A DNA stretch of 64,000 nucleotides from Dactylorhiza incarnata (lineage: Eukaryota; Streptophyta; Magnoliopsida; Asparagales; Orchidaceae), in the NCBI GenBank assembly GCA_033032865.1, contig JAWHQI010000228.1, positions 4,192,501 through 4,256,500 on the forward strand, written 5' to 3'. The position numbers and the translations under genes are program-made. This document shows, in pieces, positions 21,827-32,393 of this stretch. The notes under the pieces are model-generated. The model was not told where the DNA came from. It saw only the letters and a program-made list of their open reading frames with translations, and searched no databases. Each line of letters opens with the position of its first letter. The first letter of the stretch is position 1.

Positions 21827-22720
21827 GTCTACAGAAACAAATTGGATGAAAATGGAATCGTCACCAAGAATAAAGCAAGGCTAATGGCAAAGGGCTACAG
21901 ACAAGAGGAAGGGATTGATTTTGTTCAGAACTTTGCTCCTGTGGCTAGACTAGAAGCCATCAGACTCTTCTTAGCTTATGCTGCCTATCAAGGATTCAAG
22001 GTCTATCAGATGGACGTGAAGTCAGCCTTTCTAAATGGTAATCTCAAAGAAGAAGTCTATGTAGATCACCCTTCAGGTTTTATTGATTCAACACATCCTG
22101 ATCATGTATATTTTCTTAAGAAAGCTCTATACGGATTAAAACAGGCACGTAGAGCCTGGTATGAGAATCTGTCAAGCTTTCTCATTGAGAATAAATTCTC
22201 TAGGGAAAAGATTGATAAGACATTATTCCGAAGGGAAGTTAAGGGAAAGATTTTGCTAATGCAGATCTATGTAGATGACATTATCTTTGGCTCTACAGAT
22301 AACAATCTCTGCAAAAAGTTTGCTAGCTTGATGTAGGGAAAGTTTGAGATGAGCAGCATGGATGAGCTCAAACACTTCCTAGGTCTCCCAGTGAAACACT
22401 CTGAAGATGGCATATTCATCTCTCATACTAAGTTCACTAGAAAGCTAGTAAAGAAGTTTGGATTGGAGAGTGCTTCCTCTATGAATATCCAATGGGAACC
22501 AATGTGTCTCTGGACAAGGATGAGAAGGGAATACCCTTTGATGAAACCAAGTACAAATGCATGATTGGATCCTTGCTATACCTGAATGCAAGTAGGCCTG
22601 ACATAATGTTTGCCACATGTGTCTGTGCTAGATATCAGGTGAACCCTAAGGAATCTCATCATGTCTCTGTAAAGAGAATCCTAAGATACCTAAAGGGTAC
22701 ATCAAATCTTGGCATATAGT
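21827..22720 (+). pseudogene. Copia B reverse transcriptase (RVT_2)
   Basis: The frame carries [56 protein letters not shown] and YVDDIIFGS at 22268-22294. Stops or shifts at 22334 (TAG), near 22490 and at 22718 break it. Catalytic residues are retained. The fragments 22349-22564 and 22492-22719 are the RT thumb and connection in two frames. Confidence 0.87.
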
Positions 22721-23247
22721 ACCCTAGGAACAATGGGTGTGAACTGACAGGATACTCATATGCAGATTATGCAGGGTGCAAAGAAGATAGGAAGAGTACC
22801 TTAGGAACATGTCAATTCCTTGGAGGAAGACTGATCTCTTGGAGCCGCAAGAAGCAGACAAGTGTAGCAATCTCCACAGCAGAATGATAATACATCTCTG
22901 CTGGGAGCTGCTGTGCTCAACTGCTATGGATCCAGCATCAACTTGAAGACTACAATTTAAAGATGACCAAAACACCCCTGTTTTATGACTTTTCCAGTGC
23001 AATCTCAATTGCTAAAAATCCTGTCTCACATCGCAGGACTAAGCACATTGAGATCAGGTATCACTTCATCAGGGAGCATGTGGAGAATGAAGATATCACC
23101 CTTGAGTTTGTTCCCACAAACAAACAAGTGGTTGATATATTCACAAAGCCCCTAGATGAAGCTAAGTTTAACTTCTTCAAATTCCAATTGGGAATGTTAA
23201 ACTTAGAGAAAAATTTAACTTACTGCTTACTAATCCCCTGCATATAA
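22721..23247 (+). pseudogene. Copia B RNase H and pol C-terminus
   Basis: RNase H blocks are recognisable (CKEDRKSTLGTCQFLGGRLI, KKQTSVAISTAE), but the first DAD motif reads SYADYAG and two stops follow STAE. The C-terminal stretch 22963-23247 is open: RTKHIEIRYHFIREHVENED, VDIFTKPLDEAKF. This is the natural end of copia pol. Confidence 0.82.
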
Positions 23248-23603
23248 TAGTAAGAAGAACTTGCAGGACAAAGACTGAGACAATCTGGTCATAAAAGGCC
23301 TATAATGAAAAAGTCAGAAAGGGGGAGAAAAGAATAACCTGGGTAGAGAAGACACATCATGTGATGTATCACATCAAGGGGGAGTAAAGATCAAGGGGGG
23401 AGTAAAGATCAAGGGGGAGTAAAGATCAAGGAGGAATAAAGTAAAGATGTACACATCACATCAAGGGGGAGCTACCAGCTCAAGAAGATGCAAAAGCTAG
23501 GGAAATGGTAACTATGTTAACATCCAATGCATAAACTCACATCTTATTGGTCAGTGCAAGTAATCTTGAATTGGGATTCTGATTTCTTCAAATAGGGGGA
23601 GAT
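23248..23603 (+). promoter_or_regulatory. Copia B 3' UTR with purine-tract repeats and PPT
   Basis: A short tandem repeat of 'agatcaagggggagtaa' type (about 17 bp, four copies, roughly 23370-23440) supplies several polypurine-like tracts. Two more (gaaagggggaga, catcaagggggagct) flank it. The functional-looking tract AGGGGGAGA (23594-23602) directly precedes the 3' LTR. Confidence 0.8.
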
Positions 23604-25508
23604 TGTTGGGAATCTTGCCCTCATGATTCCTGATTTGGAGAAGTCACCAATTCAAGAGAACTTCACTATGTATTTGATTATCCTCTTAGCTTTATCATTT
23701 CAGTAAAAGATAAGAAGACATGTTCAGTACTTCAATAACCTGCCTAAGTATAATATCGTCGAAAAAGGCTGGACATATCGTCGACAAGTATATGCACATC
23801 TTTGAAATGATGGGGAAAGCAAATAAGGATGACTGTGTCTATGTCGTCGAAAAGGATCAAACATATCGTCAACAACTGCAGGCATATCACCAACAACACG
23901 CAGAGCAAGGCAGAATGGTGATATTGTTGTGACATCTACACGACGATATCAGAAAGTCGATGATGAAGAAGAAGACTCAAAGATGTGGTCGTCAAGAAGC
24001 CTTGGCGTCGATAAGGCTATGTCAGAATGAATGTCGTTGAAAAGGCAAAGGGAAGATCAGTGTCGAAGATATCGTTGACAAGAAACTTTATCGTCGATAA
24101 GGCCAAAGAAGAACAGGTATTGTCGTGAAGAAGCCTTGTCACTGAAGAGACTAAGTAAGATTGATGACCAACTACATCGTCGTAAAGAAGGCGTGACGTC
24201 GAGAAGACTGAAGAAGGTCAGCTGAAGACAAGCAGTTGCTAAAGTATATTCTATCGACATGATATCGCTTATGTCATCGACAAGATAAAGTTGTTACAGT
24301 GACATCGAGCAGACAAGAAAATCGCGACGACATCAGTTAGATGACTTCATGTCGTCTTAAGTACAAAAGCAGAAGTGATGTCCCGTATTGTCGAAATATC
24401 ACTATTTGATGAAGAATTGAAGAAGTAACCAGCTCAAGACATCGACAAACCATGTCGTCGAGATATTGTCCATGTCGTCGTAACAATGGAAATATCGTCA
24501 GACAGATTCAAAAGTAGTCAGACGCGTTGTCAGCAATTAATGCCGCCGCTTGATTTTCCAATCAGCGCATGCCCTTGAGGGATGTGCGTCTGTCAGAGAA
24601 GGACATTATAGGAAAGCTTTAAGCGACCACTCTCTCATATAAAATGGAACAGTGTATGCCCTAAGAACTTACTTTTTCTTGGAACTTAAGAAAATCCCGC
24701 CAAGTATTTTTATAGAACAGTACCGGCGGCGATAAGCAATACCATGAACTAAGAACGAATTATTCGCCATCAGAGTTTTCAGTCAAGCTTCATCGACTGA
24801 GAAGGACATTCCAGAGAAAAGAAAACTTGAAGAAGATTTGTGCTCTCAAGAGTCAGAATCAGAGGCATCTTCTTCAAGAAAAGAAGCCAATCCTCACCAG
24901 GCAGAAGAACTCATTGTAATACTTTTATTGTAAACGCTTGCGGGCAAAAAATGGTAGATCTATTCTTAGATCTGTGTGTTGAGCTTGAGGGCTTGAGATC
25001 TACGGCTTGAGAACTAGGGCAGAGGGACTTGCGGGTCCATACTTGTCGAGCTTGCGGGCTCGGGGGAAATGAAGGGGCTTGCGGGCTTAGGCTGCTGGAA
25101 CATGAGGGTTCAAGGCACAGGACTTACGGGTCTGTGTTGTGTAGGGCTTGAGGGCCTGAGTTTCGAGCTTGCGGGCTCGGGTGCAGTGAAGGGGCTTGAG
25201 GGCCTAGGCTGCAAGGACTTGCTGGTCCGTGTTGTAAGGCTTGCGGGCCAGAAACTTTGGCGGAGTTTGTCGAGCCTAGCACACTGCTAGGTAGGCGCAG
25301 GGGGACAGAGGATTACTCAAGACACCCGGTCTTGAGGAACCTCTATACATTTGTTGTTGTGTGCTGTATTTTCCTTCGTTCTCTTTGCATTGCGATTTCA
25401 CTAAAGTAAACTTTCACAAAAGATTTTAAAAGAGTAGAAAAAGAACAAGAATCACCTACCCCCCCCCCCCCCCCCCCCCCCCCCTTTGTGATTGTTCTAT
25501 AACCAACA
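23604..25508 (+). repeat. Copia B 3' LTR (1905 bp)
   Basis: Collinear with 15956-17849, from TGTTGGGAATC to ACCAACA. It keeps more intact TCGTCGA sites than the 5' copy. Its C run is 26 bases (25459-25484) against a split 6+6 in the 5' LTR. Confidence 0.93.
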
Positions 25509-25513
25509 CAAAT
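25509..25513. repeat. TSD of copia B, right copy (caaat)
   Basis: Exact match to 15951-15955. Confidence 0.93.
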
Positions 25514-25990
25514 CTTACAAAAGAAACCGGATTTAAGAGACCTACTCCTCTGAGGTCAGATATCAGGAACCACAACCCAAACCTCTTCTGTGAATATCAC
25601 AAGGAAGGAGGGCACCTGATGGAGAATTGTCGAGCCCTCTGCTCATTAATTGAAAGACTTCTAGGAGAGGGAAAGCTCCAAAATCTGATCCAAAAAGAGG
25701 AGTCTGCCAAGCCATCTACATCCAAAGGGAAAGAGGTGGTGGAGGTTAGTTGGGAGTGTGCTGATGTGGAAAATGTCGACTGTTATGGCGACATTCATCC
25801 TATAACCGAATGCATTGAGGTAAATGATGAGGGTCCCCTCGGACATATCTATTGCATCCATGGAGGAGCTAGACCCGAGTCTTCTCAGAAGTCAAGTGTT
25901 GCAAGAGTCTTCCGACATGAAATAGCAACCACTTCCACTTTTGCTCCAGATAGGACGGTCGTTACTTTTAGCAGAGATGACCTCCCTCTA
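25514..25990 (+). pseudogene. gag: Gypsy C gag C-terminus (CHHC finger)
   Basis: This continues the gag cut by copia B. It carries CEYHKEGGHLMENC at 25589-25630, a CX2HX4HX4C zinc-finger variant, then IERLLGEGKL and a conserved-looking tail ending TFSRDDLPL, the usual lead into the protease of this gypsy type. The next bases are the LTR end of element D, so the protease never starts here. The last ~160 codons are open, unlike the N-terminal half. Confidence 0.8.
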
Positions 25991-26726
25991 TGTTGATGCC
26001 GAATTTGCACCTCCGCGATCGACGCTAGCGAAGCGAGGGAAAAGTGGAGGCCGTGAGCTATCAGTTACTATTGACAAAGAAAAGTTAGACCGCTAGCAGC
26101 GGTCGAGGCCGGACTTTGCCCATCACGGCGAATGCCACTCCTGTGATGGGCTTTCCTTTGATTAAATAAATGCTTTAAAGTGGGTTACACGGTTAGGCAG
26201 GAGAGAAGCCGGACGGGCAGACAAACCACAAGACAGTAAACTCGAAACTGCATCTCTAGCATGCGAGCTCCAGGATTCGAGTCTGCGTCCCTTGGGAACG
26301 TCGCCCCCTATTTATAGGCTTAGGGGCCTGCCCAAATGGGCAGGGATAAAATAACCACCTGCCCGGATACAGGAGAATCGGGTTGGTGGTGACAGGATAC
26401 AGAAGGAAAAAAGAAAGAAGTCGCGCGGCTTGGCGGCTTGATCTTCGATCTGTATTGGCCGTGGTTGAAATGTGATGCGATCAAGGTAGAGAAGCAACTT
26501 GGGCGGACTCTGATCTGAGACCACGGCTTGCCTTCTTGACATGGTCTTGATTGTAACCCTCCTGATGACAGTCTGACGTCGCTCACACTGCTCGGCTTGG
26601 TCTGGTGAGCCGAGAGACGAGTGTAAGTTATTATGAGGTAGAGCAAAATTGATAATGTTGCAGACCGCCCGGTCTAAATAGTTCATCATATTGATAGCGG
26701 TCTTCTGTGTAAACATAATCCCCGCA
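25991..26726 (-). repeat. Gypsy D 3' LTR (minus strand, ~736 bp)
   Basis: Reads on the minus strand from TGCGGGGATTATG to CATCAACA and aligns with the C LTR in inverted orientation. A TATA box is visible on the minus strand in CCTATAAATAGGGGG (complement of 26308-26322). Its terminal bases abut C gag at 25990/25991, the pattern of an insertion; the candidate TSD ctcta (25986-25990) cannot be tested because the other end of D is outside the window. Confidence 0.75.
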
Positions 26727-27096
26727 TATTTTGAAATCTCAAGGAAATTTCAAAAATCGTGTCCATCATTCTCTAGTACGTTGCACCCGCGTTCTTGAGG
26801 CCGAAGGGCATCACAAGATAACAATAACAACCATCGTTTGTGATGAAAGACGTATGAGGGATATCGGGTTTGTTCATTTTAATTTGATGGTACCCAGAGA
26901 ATGCACTAGAAAGATCATAAAGTTATACCCCACCGCGGAATCAACTAAAAGATCTATCCGAGGCAAGGGGTAGCAATCTTGAGGAAATGCTTTATTAAGT
27001 TTGGTGAAATCTACACACATTCGCCCTTTTCCTCCTGACTTTTTCACAATTACAACGTTTGATGTCAACGTGGGATATTGGATTTCAGAAATGAAA
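26727..27096 (-). pseudogene. Gypsy D reverse transcriptase fragment
   Basis: On the minus strand the frame reads VVIVKKSGGKGRMCVDFTKL, PQDCYPLPRIDLLVDSAVG, and after frame changes [11 protein letters not shown] followed by a stop. These are the RT finger and palm motifs upstream of the catalytic Asp pair. The RT is cut short and joined to the 3' LTR at 26726/26727, so the rest of pol and the polypurine tract have been deleted. The upstream part of the same pol lies at 44789-45125. Confidence 0.85.
27092..27096. repeat. TSD of Tekay complex E, left copy (tgaaa)
   Basis: tgaaa precedes TGTAACGCC and recurs at 44789-44793 after the last LTR's TTACA end. Removing E and one copy restores the D pol frame. 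Confidence 0.93.
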
Positions 27097-28088
27097 TGTA
27101 ACGCCTCAATTTCAAGGAGAATGATTTTGGTCTGCGAATAGTGGAGTTTGGGGTGCGGATAGGGGGTTGGTGTGCGGATAGCCAATTGTGCTAGGGTTTT
27201 AAATAAAAACCCTAAGCTAGCCCTCCTCCCCATTACCCGACCTCTCTCCCTCTCGCTATTGTTCGCGTGGAGCAAACCGCCCTCATCCCGATCTCCCTTC
27301 CCCCCGATCTCTCTCTCTCTCTCTCGCCGCCTCCTGGAGCAGGGAAGTGCCGCCCCCGAGCCTCCGTCCTCCCTCTCTCGCTGTCGGCCTGGAGAAAGGA
27401 GGAGCAGCGCCTCCGTCTCCCTTCCTCCCTCTCTTCCCGTCGCCGCCTAGGGCAAAGGGAGCCCCGTCCCCGTCCCCCTCTTCCTCTCCTTTTCTCCCGT
27501 CGACAAGGAGAACCCCGAGCCCTCTCCTTCTCCCTCTCTCTTGTCTGCAAGGAGGAGCCGCTCGAGCCCTCTCCGACCCTCTCAGTCTAGGGCTGCTGCA
27601 AAGGGAGACCGCAAGCCGCATCGTAAGCTTGGAGCGTCGTTTAGCGACTCGAAGCGTCGAGTGGAGGCCGGATCTGCAAAGAGGACAGCCATCTTGAACG
27701 TGCTCCATGGTTCAAAAGCGCACTTTAAGGGTAACGATCTCTTCTACCCTCATTTGGACGTGTCCTAGTCCTTTTCCGTGCATCGTTGAGGCCCCTACCC
27801 AAAAGGGTGAGGTCGTGGCCTCCGACGGGTCGATTCGTGTTATCCCCGTCAAATCTTGCATACATGTAGAGTCCGTGCGTGAAATGGATGTAGGCGCGCT
27901 GTGTGAAGCCCATCCGAGACGGTTCATCCGGATTGGTGATGCTTTTTGATATTATGCGTGCCGGGGGAAAACTCCGTGTTGATATCCTGCTTCGTAGGAC
28001 TAGAGGGTGCTACTACATGGGCAGCAACGCCTGGGGGTGTGCCCCGGGGAGCACCCGAAGTTAGAAACAGAAATGGAGTTTCTATTCA

Positions 28089-28123
28089 CTACCGCCGGCG
28101 TTAGCGTTATCGCCGGGTGGTAG
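28089..28123. repeat. LTR hairpin 1 of E
   Basis: CTACC and CCGGCG on the left pair with CGCCGG and GGTAG on the right around TTAGCGTTAT. It is followed by ctcccagacttggttctgg. The counterpart in the full LTR is 43565-43599. Confidence 0.75.
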
Positions 28124-28251
28124 CTCCCAGACTTGGTTCTGGTGAATTTGTGCGTTCTGAGGCAGTGGGAGTGCTACTGCATGTGCAGCAATGCCTGGGG
28201 GTGTGCCCCGGGAAGCACCCACAGCTAGAAGCCAAAATAGGGTTTCTGTGC

Positions 28252-28288
28252 GCTATCTCCAGGCGTTAGCGTTAACGCCGGCGATAGC
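28252..28288. repeat. LTR hairpin 2 of E
   Basis: GCTATC/GATAGC and GGCGTTA/TAACGCC arms enclose GCGT. In the full LTR (43696-43732) the outer arms are GCTATCGC/GCGATAGC, a perfect 8-bp match. The hairpin lies in the second copy of a ~125-bp duplicated LTR segment, each copy ending in ctcccagact. Confidence 0.8.
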
Positions 28289-28627
28289 TCCCAGACTGAG
28301 TTCTGGTGATGTTGTTTGGCCCACCTGTTGAGAGGACCTGAGGCCTGTGTGCCCGACCAGTGAGGGTGTCCTGGTGGATGACTTAGCGGCCCGTAGAGCC
28401 AGCTAATTGAGAATACCTGGGCTGAGGGGACGCCATACCCTCTCTTCGTGTTGCACAATGAGAGATGTGAACAACGGGCATTTGGCGAACCTGAAACCGC
28501 ACCATCGCAGCACCTGATTAGTAAGTCTCGTACAGCATGTCGGGAAGCAATGGGAAAGAGTCTTCGGACTACGGGATGTTCATAATTAAAGCACGGGAGA
28601 GCCCTGGTATTCGGGCCATCGACTTTA

Positions 28628-29658
28628 GCCTCGAAATGCGCCATCTGAATACTCGCCTGGTAGTTGTTATTGTACGCGAACTCAACAAGAAAGAGGTGAT
28701 CTTCCCACCCCTTGCCAAAATCCAGGACGCACATCCGGAGCATGTCCTCCATCGTCCTATTGGTACGCTCAGTTTGGCCATCCATCTGAGGATGAAAGGT
28801 CGTGCAAAACTGCAGCTTCGTACCCAATAGACGGTTGACTAGCCTCCAGTCGCTCGAAGTAAAGCGTCCATCTCGATCACTGACGATGCTACGGGGCACA
28901 CCGTGCAATCGTACTATTGTATCAACATACTGCTTCGCCAACTTCTCCACTGAGTCATCCCTCCGGTTGGGGATAAAGTGCGCCACCTTCGTCAGCCGGT
29001 CTACGACTACCCAGATGACATCGTTCCCGCGCTGCGATCTCGGCAGCCCATGCACGAAATCCATGGAAATGTCATCGAATTTCCACTCTGGAACCGGTAA
29101 TGACTTCAAAAAGCCACCGGGCTTCTGACATTCTGCCTTCACTAGCGCACAAGTGTGGTACTTGGCCACGTACTGAGCGATGTCCCTCTTCATACCCGGC
29201 CACCAAAAAAGGACCTTCATGTCCTTATACATCTTCGTGCTCCCCGGATGAACTGAATACCTGGTACGATGCGCCTCGTACATCAACTCATTGCGCAGCT
29301 CACCCACCTTGGGGACGCACAAACGGTCTCCTCTCCACAGCAACCCGTCACGCACCTGAAACTGGGCATCCGGCCCACCACCAGCCTCCTCCGCGTAGCG
29401 CTTTAAACTCGGATCGAGTTCTAAAGCCTGGCGGACTCTATCTGCGAGGTCGTACTGGAACTCAGTCCAGCTCAAACAGGCACCAGCACTGCTGTTCTTC
29501 TCCACGCAAGAAATATCCAAGGCCTCCAGGTCACGTATCAGGTGCTCATCATGCATCTGAATCAAGTTGGCCTGCGACTGAGTGCATCTGCAACAACATT
29601 CCCCTTCCCGGGAGTGTAGTGGATCTCGAAGGTGTAGTCCCCAAGGAACTCCATCCAC
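28628..29658 (-). pseudogene. E integrase (minus strand), unit 0
   Basis: The open frame running 29658 to 28225 (477 aa) is integrase up to about 28637 and then reads on into antisense LTR. It shows the H2C2 zinc-binding part (HRTRYSVHPGSTKMYKDMK, then CALVKAECQ with one Cys position reading YHTC), the first Asp in DDISMDFVHGLPRS, the second in IVSDRDGRFTS, and Glu in [17 protein letters not shown]. All three catalytic residues are present. The C-terminal third is missing: the chain stops at the SIQMAHFEA block where it joins the plus-strand LTR. The frame differs from the RT/RNase H frame, so a frameshift separates them near 29560-29600. Confidence 0.88.
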
Positions 29659-31415
29659 CTCTGCTGTCGCATATTCAGCCTCTTCTGCGTCAGAAGGTAC
29701 TTCAGGCTCTTACGGTCCGTGAAGATGTCGATCTTCATGCCATACACATAATGCCACCAAAGCTTCAGGGCAAATATCACGGCCGCCAACTCTAAGACGT
29801 GGACCGGATAGTTCCGCTCGTGCACCTTCAGCTGGCGAGAGCCGTACGCTGCTACATTGCCATGCTGCTGTAGAACACAGCCAAAGACGCTCCCAGAAGC
29901 GTCGGTGTAGATCGCATAGCCCTCTGTGCTGCAAGGTAAACATAAGATCGGAGCCGTGGTAAGCCACCACTTCAACTCCTCGAAAGCCTGCGCACACGCG
30001 GGCGTCCAAATAAACTCCTGCATCTTCCGTGTCAGCGTCGTAAAAGGCAGCGCGATCCGTGAGAAGTTCTCCACGAAGCGCCTGTAATAGCTGGCCAGCC
30101 CGAGAAAGCTACGGACCTCCGCTATAGTAGAAAGAACAGGCCACTCCCTGATGGCCGCAACCTTCACCGGATCTACCGCCACACCCGCTCCACTAACCAC
30201 ATGGCCTAAGAACGCCACGGAAGGTAGCCAGAACTCGCACTTCGAGAACTTGGCATACAGCTGGTTCCTCCTCAGAACCTCCAAGACTACTCGCAGGTGA
30301 TCACCGTGCTCCTCCTCGGACTTAGAGTAGACCAGTATGTCGTCAAGGAAGACGACCACAAACCGGTCGAGATACTCATGGAAATTCTGGTGCATCATGT
30401 CCATAAACACCGAAGGCGCATTAGACAGCCCAAACGGCATCACGGTGAACTCATACTGCCCGTACCTTGTACTGAAGGCAGTCTTCGGGATGTCGCACTC
30501 CCTGATCCGCACCTGATAATAGCCGGACTTCAAGTCCAGCTTCGAGTATACTGTCGACCCAACGAGCTGGTCGAACAAGTCGTCTATCCTCGGAAGAGGA
30601 TACTTGTTCTTCTCGGTCAGCTTGTTCAGCTCCCGATAATCGATGCAAAGCCGCAGGCTACCGTCCTTCTTTTTGGCAAAGAGGATCGGTGCACTCCAAG
30701 GTGAGGAACTCGGACGCACGTAGCCCTGCTCAAGCAGCTCCTGCAACTGCAGCTTCAACTCCGCCAACTCCTTCGGAGCCATACGATACGGCGAGCGGGT
30801 CACAGGCTTAGCGCCTGGCACCAACTCAATCATGAAATCTATCTCCCGCTGTGGTGGAGCACCGGGGAGATCACTCGGGAACACATCGGGGAACTCCGAA
30901 ACTACCGGAACATCCGCTAGGCTGGGCCTCGACGTTGAAGCCTCCACTAGAGCAAAGAATAACTCTGCTCCCTGTCGCACTGCCTTGGACACCTGGAGAG
31001 CAGACATCAGTATCTTGCTCGATCCACGCATGCCCGCAAAGACCGTCTCACGATCGGCACACTGCCCAAACCTCACCTCCTTGGTGGTGCAATCGATGCA
31101 CGCACGCTGTTCTGACAGCCAGTCCATGCCGAAGATTACATCGAACTCAACCAGGGGGAGTAACGATGCTTTCAGGTCATACTCCTGGCTTCCAACTAGA
31201 ACCTTCACGCAGCAACTCCTCTCCACATGCATCGAATATCCATTCGGCAGTAGGACCTCCAGTCCATCTGTAGAAGCAATCGACGGCGCACCAATACGTT
31301 GGACGAAGTCCGACGATAAGAAGGAGTGCGAAGCTCCAGTATCGAAAAGCGCTCTCGCAGGAACGCCTAAAACATTTACAAAGCCTACGCCGCCAAACAA
31401 GGTTAGCATGAACAC
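29562..31415 (-). pseudogene. pol: E protease-RT-RNase H (minus strand), unit 0
   Basis: The 617-aa open frame is the best-preserved coding region in the window. The aspartic protease motif [17 protein letters not shown] lies near residue 20-37 and VIFGMDWLS near 92. RT motifs follow: [20 protein letters not shown] near 245, [38 protein letters not shown], and the catalytic FLDDILVYS (FLDD codons 30339-30350). RNase H has [30 protein letters not shown] and [19 protein letters not shown] ends it. It would be produced only from an antisense-strand promoter here, because the intact promoter LTRs point the other way. Confidence 0.92.
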
Positions 31416-31593
31416 TAAAACAGGTATATAAAACAGTAAGGACTGTATCTTAAATTATACCTGTCACGACGTCCTTGGCTTTGATAGCCTCCTGCTGACC
31501 AAGACTGAAGACTCTGGGCTGCGGGGGAGCCATACGGGAGGCAGTGGACTCAGCCGCCTTCCCCTTCTCAGAATAAGATGGCCCAGTTTTCTT

Positions 31594-32393
31594 CTATGAC
31601 CTTGGAATCCCACTTCGGCAATCCCGAGAGAAATGGCCAGGCTTGCCACAAGTAAAACAAATAAGAGGGCCACGTCCAGACAACGCGCCCGAAGAAGAGG
31701 GAGCTGGCCCAGATAATCGAGCCTTCTTCCAGCGATTCAACCTCCGCAACTTCGCCGCACTCGGTGCCTTGTCGTCTGGCACTGCCTCGACCACAGCCAC
31801 CTTGCCCTTCTCCCTGAGCATGTCCTGCTCAAGTGCTCGGGCTGAACTAACAAAGGTCGTGAAACCCTGCGTCAACGGCCCTGTCAAAAGGTACCGCAAC
31901 TCACTACGCAAACCTCCGTAGAACCTGTTCACCCTTCTCCCCTCGTCGTCGAAAGAAGTTCCAGCATAACGCCCGAGCCGGGTGAACTCATACAGGTAGT
32001 CATCAACCAGTCTATCACCCTGCATCAGAGCCAGGAACTGGTTCTCCATCGCGATCTGCTGCGACGGAGGCACATACCTTGCCAGGAAGATTCTCGAGAA
32101 CTCTTCCATCGGCACATCAACCAGTCGCCTTCCCGCAAACTGGCGCCTCTCTACCTCATCCTACCACTGCCTGGCTTCCTTTTCCAACAAGAAAGTAGCG
32201 AAGGTCACTTTCTGTGCTTCATCCGACTGTTCGTTGTCAGAATTCGCTCCATATGCGACAGCCAGTCCTCGGCCTCAGCTGGGGATTCAACCCCGGTAAA
32301 CGGAGGAGGTCGAAATCCTAGGAAGTGCTTCAGCTGTTGCTCAGCAGCACGTCTCACGGGGACTTGCTCCACTCTTAGTGGCTCTGGGGCCAC
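31594..32393 (-). pseudogene. gag: E gag (minus strand), unit 0
   Basis: Two open pieces lie in order on the minus strand: 32393-32205 (FLGFRPPPFTGVESPAEAED WLSHMERI, the gag N-terminal part) and 32115-31594 (FSRIFLARYVPPSQQIAMEN, YEFTRLGRYAG, and a CCHC knuckle CFTCGKPGHFSRDC near residue 153). A stop codon near 32160 separates them in all three units, so it predates the unit amplification. The true N-terminus lies further right in another frame (about 32393-32490). Confidence 0.85.

Larger units (their letters stand above)
15956..25508 (+). mobile_element. Copia element B (SIRE-like), complete but decayed
   Basis: A full Ty1/copia element of about 9.55 kb sits inside the gag of gypsy C: LTR, iMet primer site, gag with coiled coil and two knuckle positions, protease, integrase, RT, RNase H, purine tracts and LTR, with TSD caaat. 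Gag, RT and LTR starts align with copia A, so the two are sister families, but their U3 repeat arrays and R/U5 blocks differ in unit and length. Many in-frame stops make it non-autonomous. Confidence 0.93.
27097..28635 (+). repeat. E LTR copy 1 (first 1539 bp)
   Basis: Collinear with the first ~1.5 kb of the full LTR at 42583-44788. A TATA-like AAATAAAA (27201-27208) lies between short inverted repeats (AGGGTTTT/AAAACCCT). A pyrimidine-rich leader (27230-27600) and two hairpin-bearing duplicated segments follow (28019-28143 and 28181-28306). It breaks off at GCCTCGAA (28628-28635), where minus-strand integrase begins; the last ~709 bp of the LTR are missing. Confidence 0.9.

Noticed and set aside
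27172..27768. Ser/Pro/Leu- and Arg-rich open frames on both strands of the E LTRs (also 33905-34433, 38343-38810, 42567-43175)
   Set aside because: They arise from the pyrimidine-rich LTR leader; both strands stay open because of skewed composition. No recognised domain.
29100..31431. Plus-strand frames of 100-231 aa overlapping pol of E (and copies at 35208-35807, 39585-40184)
   Set aside because: Shadows of the strongly conserved minus-strand protease-RT frame.
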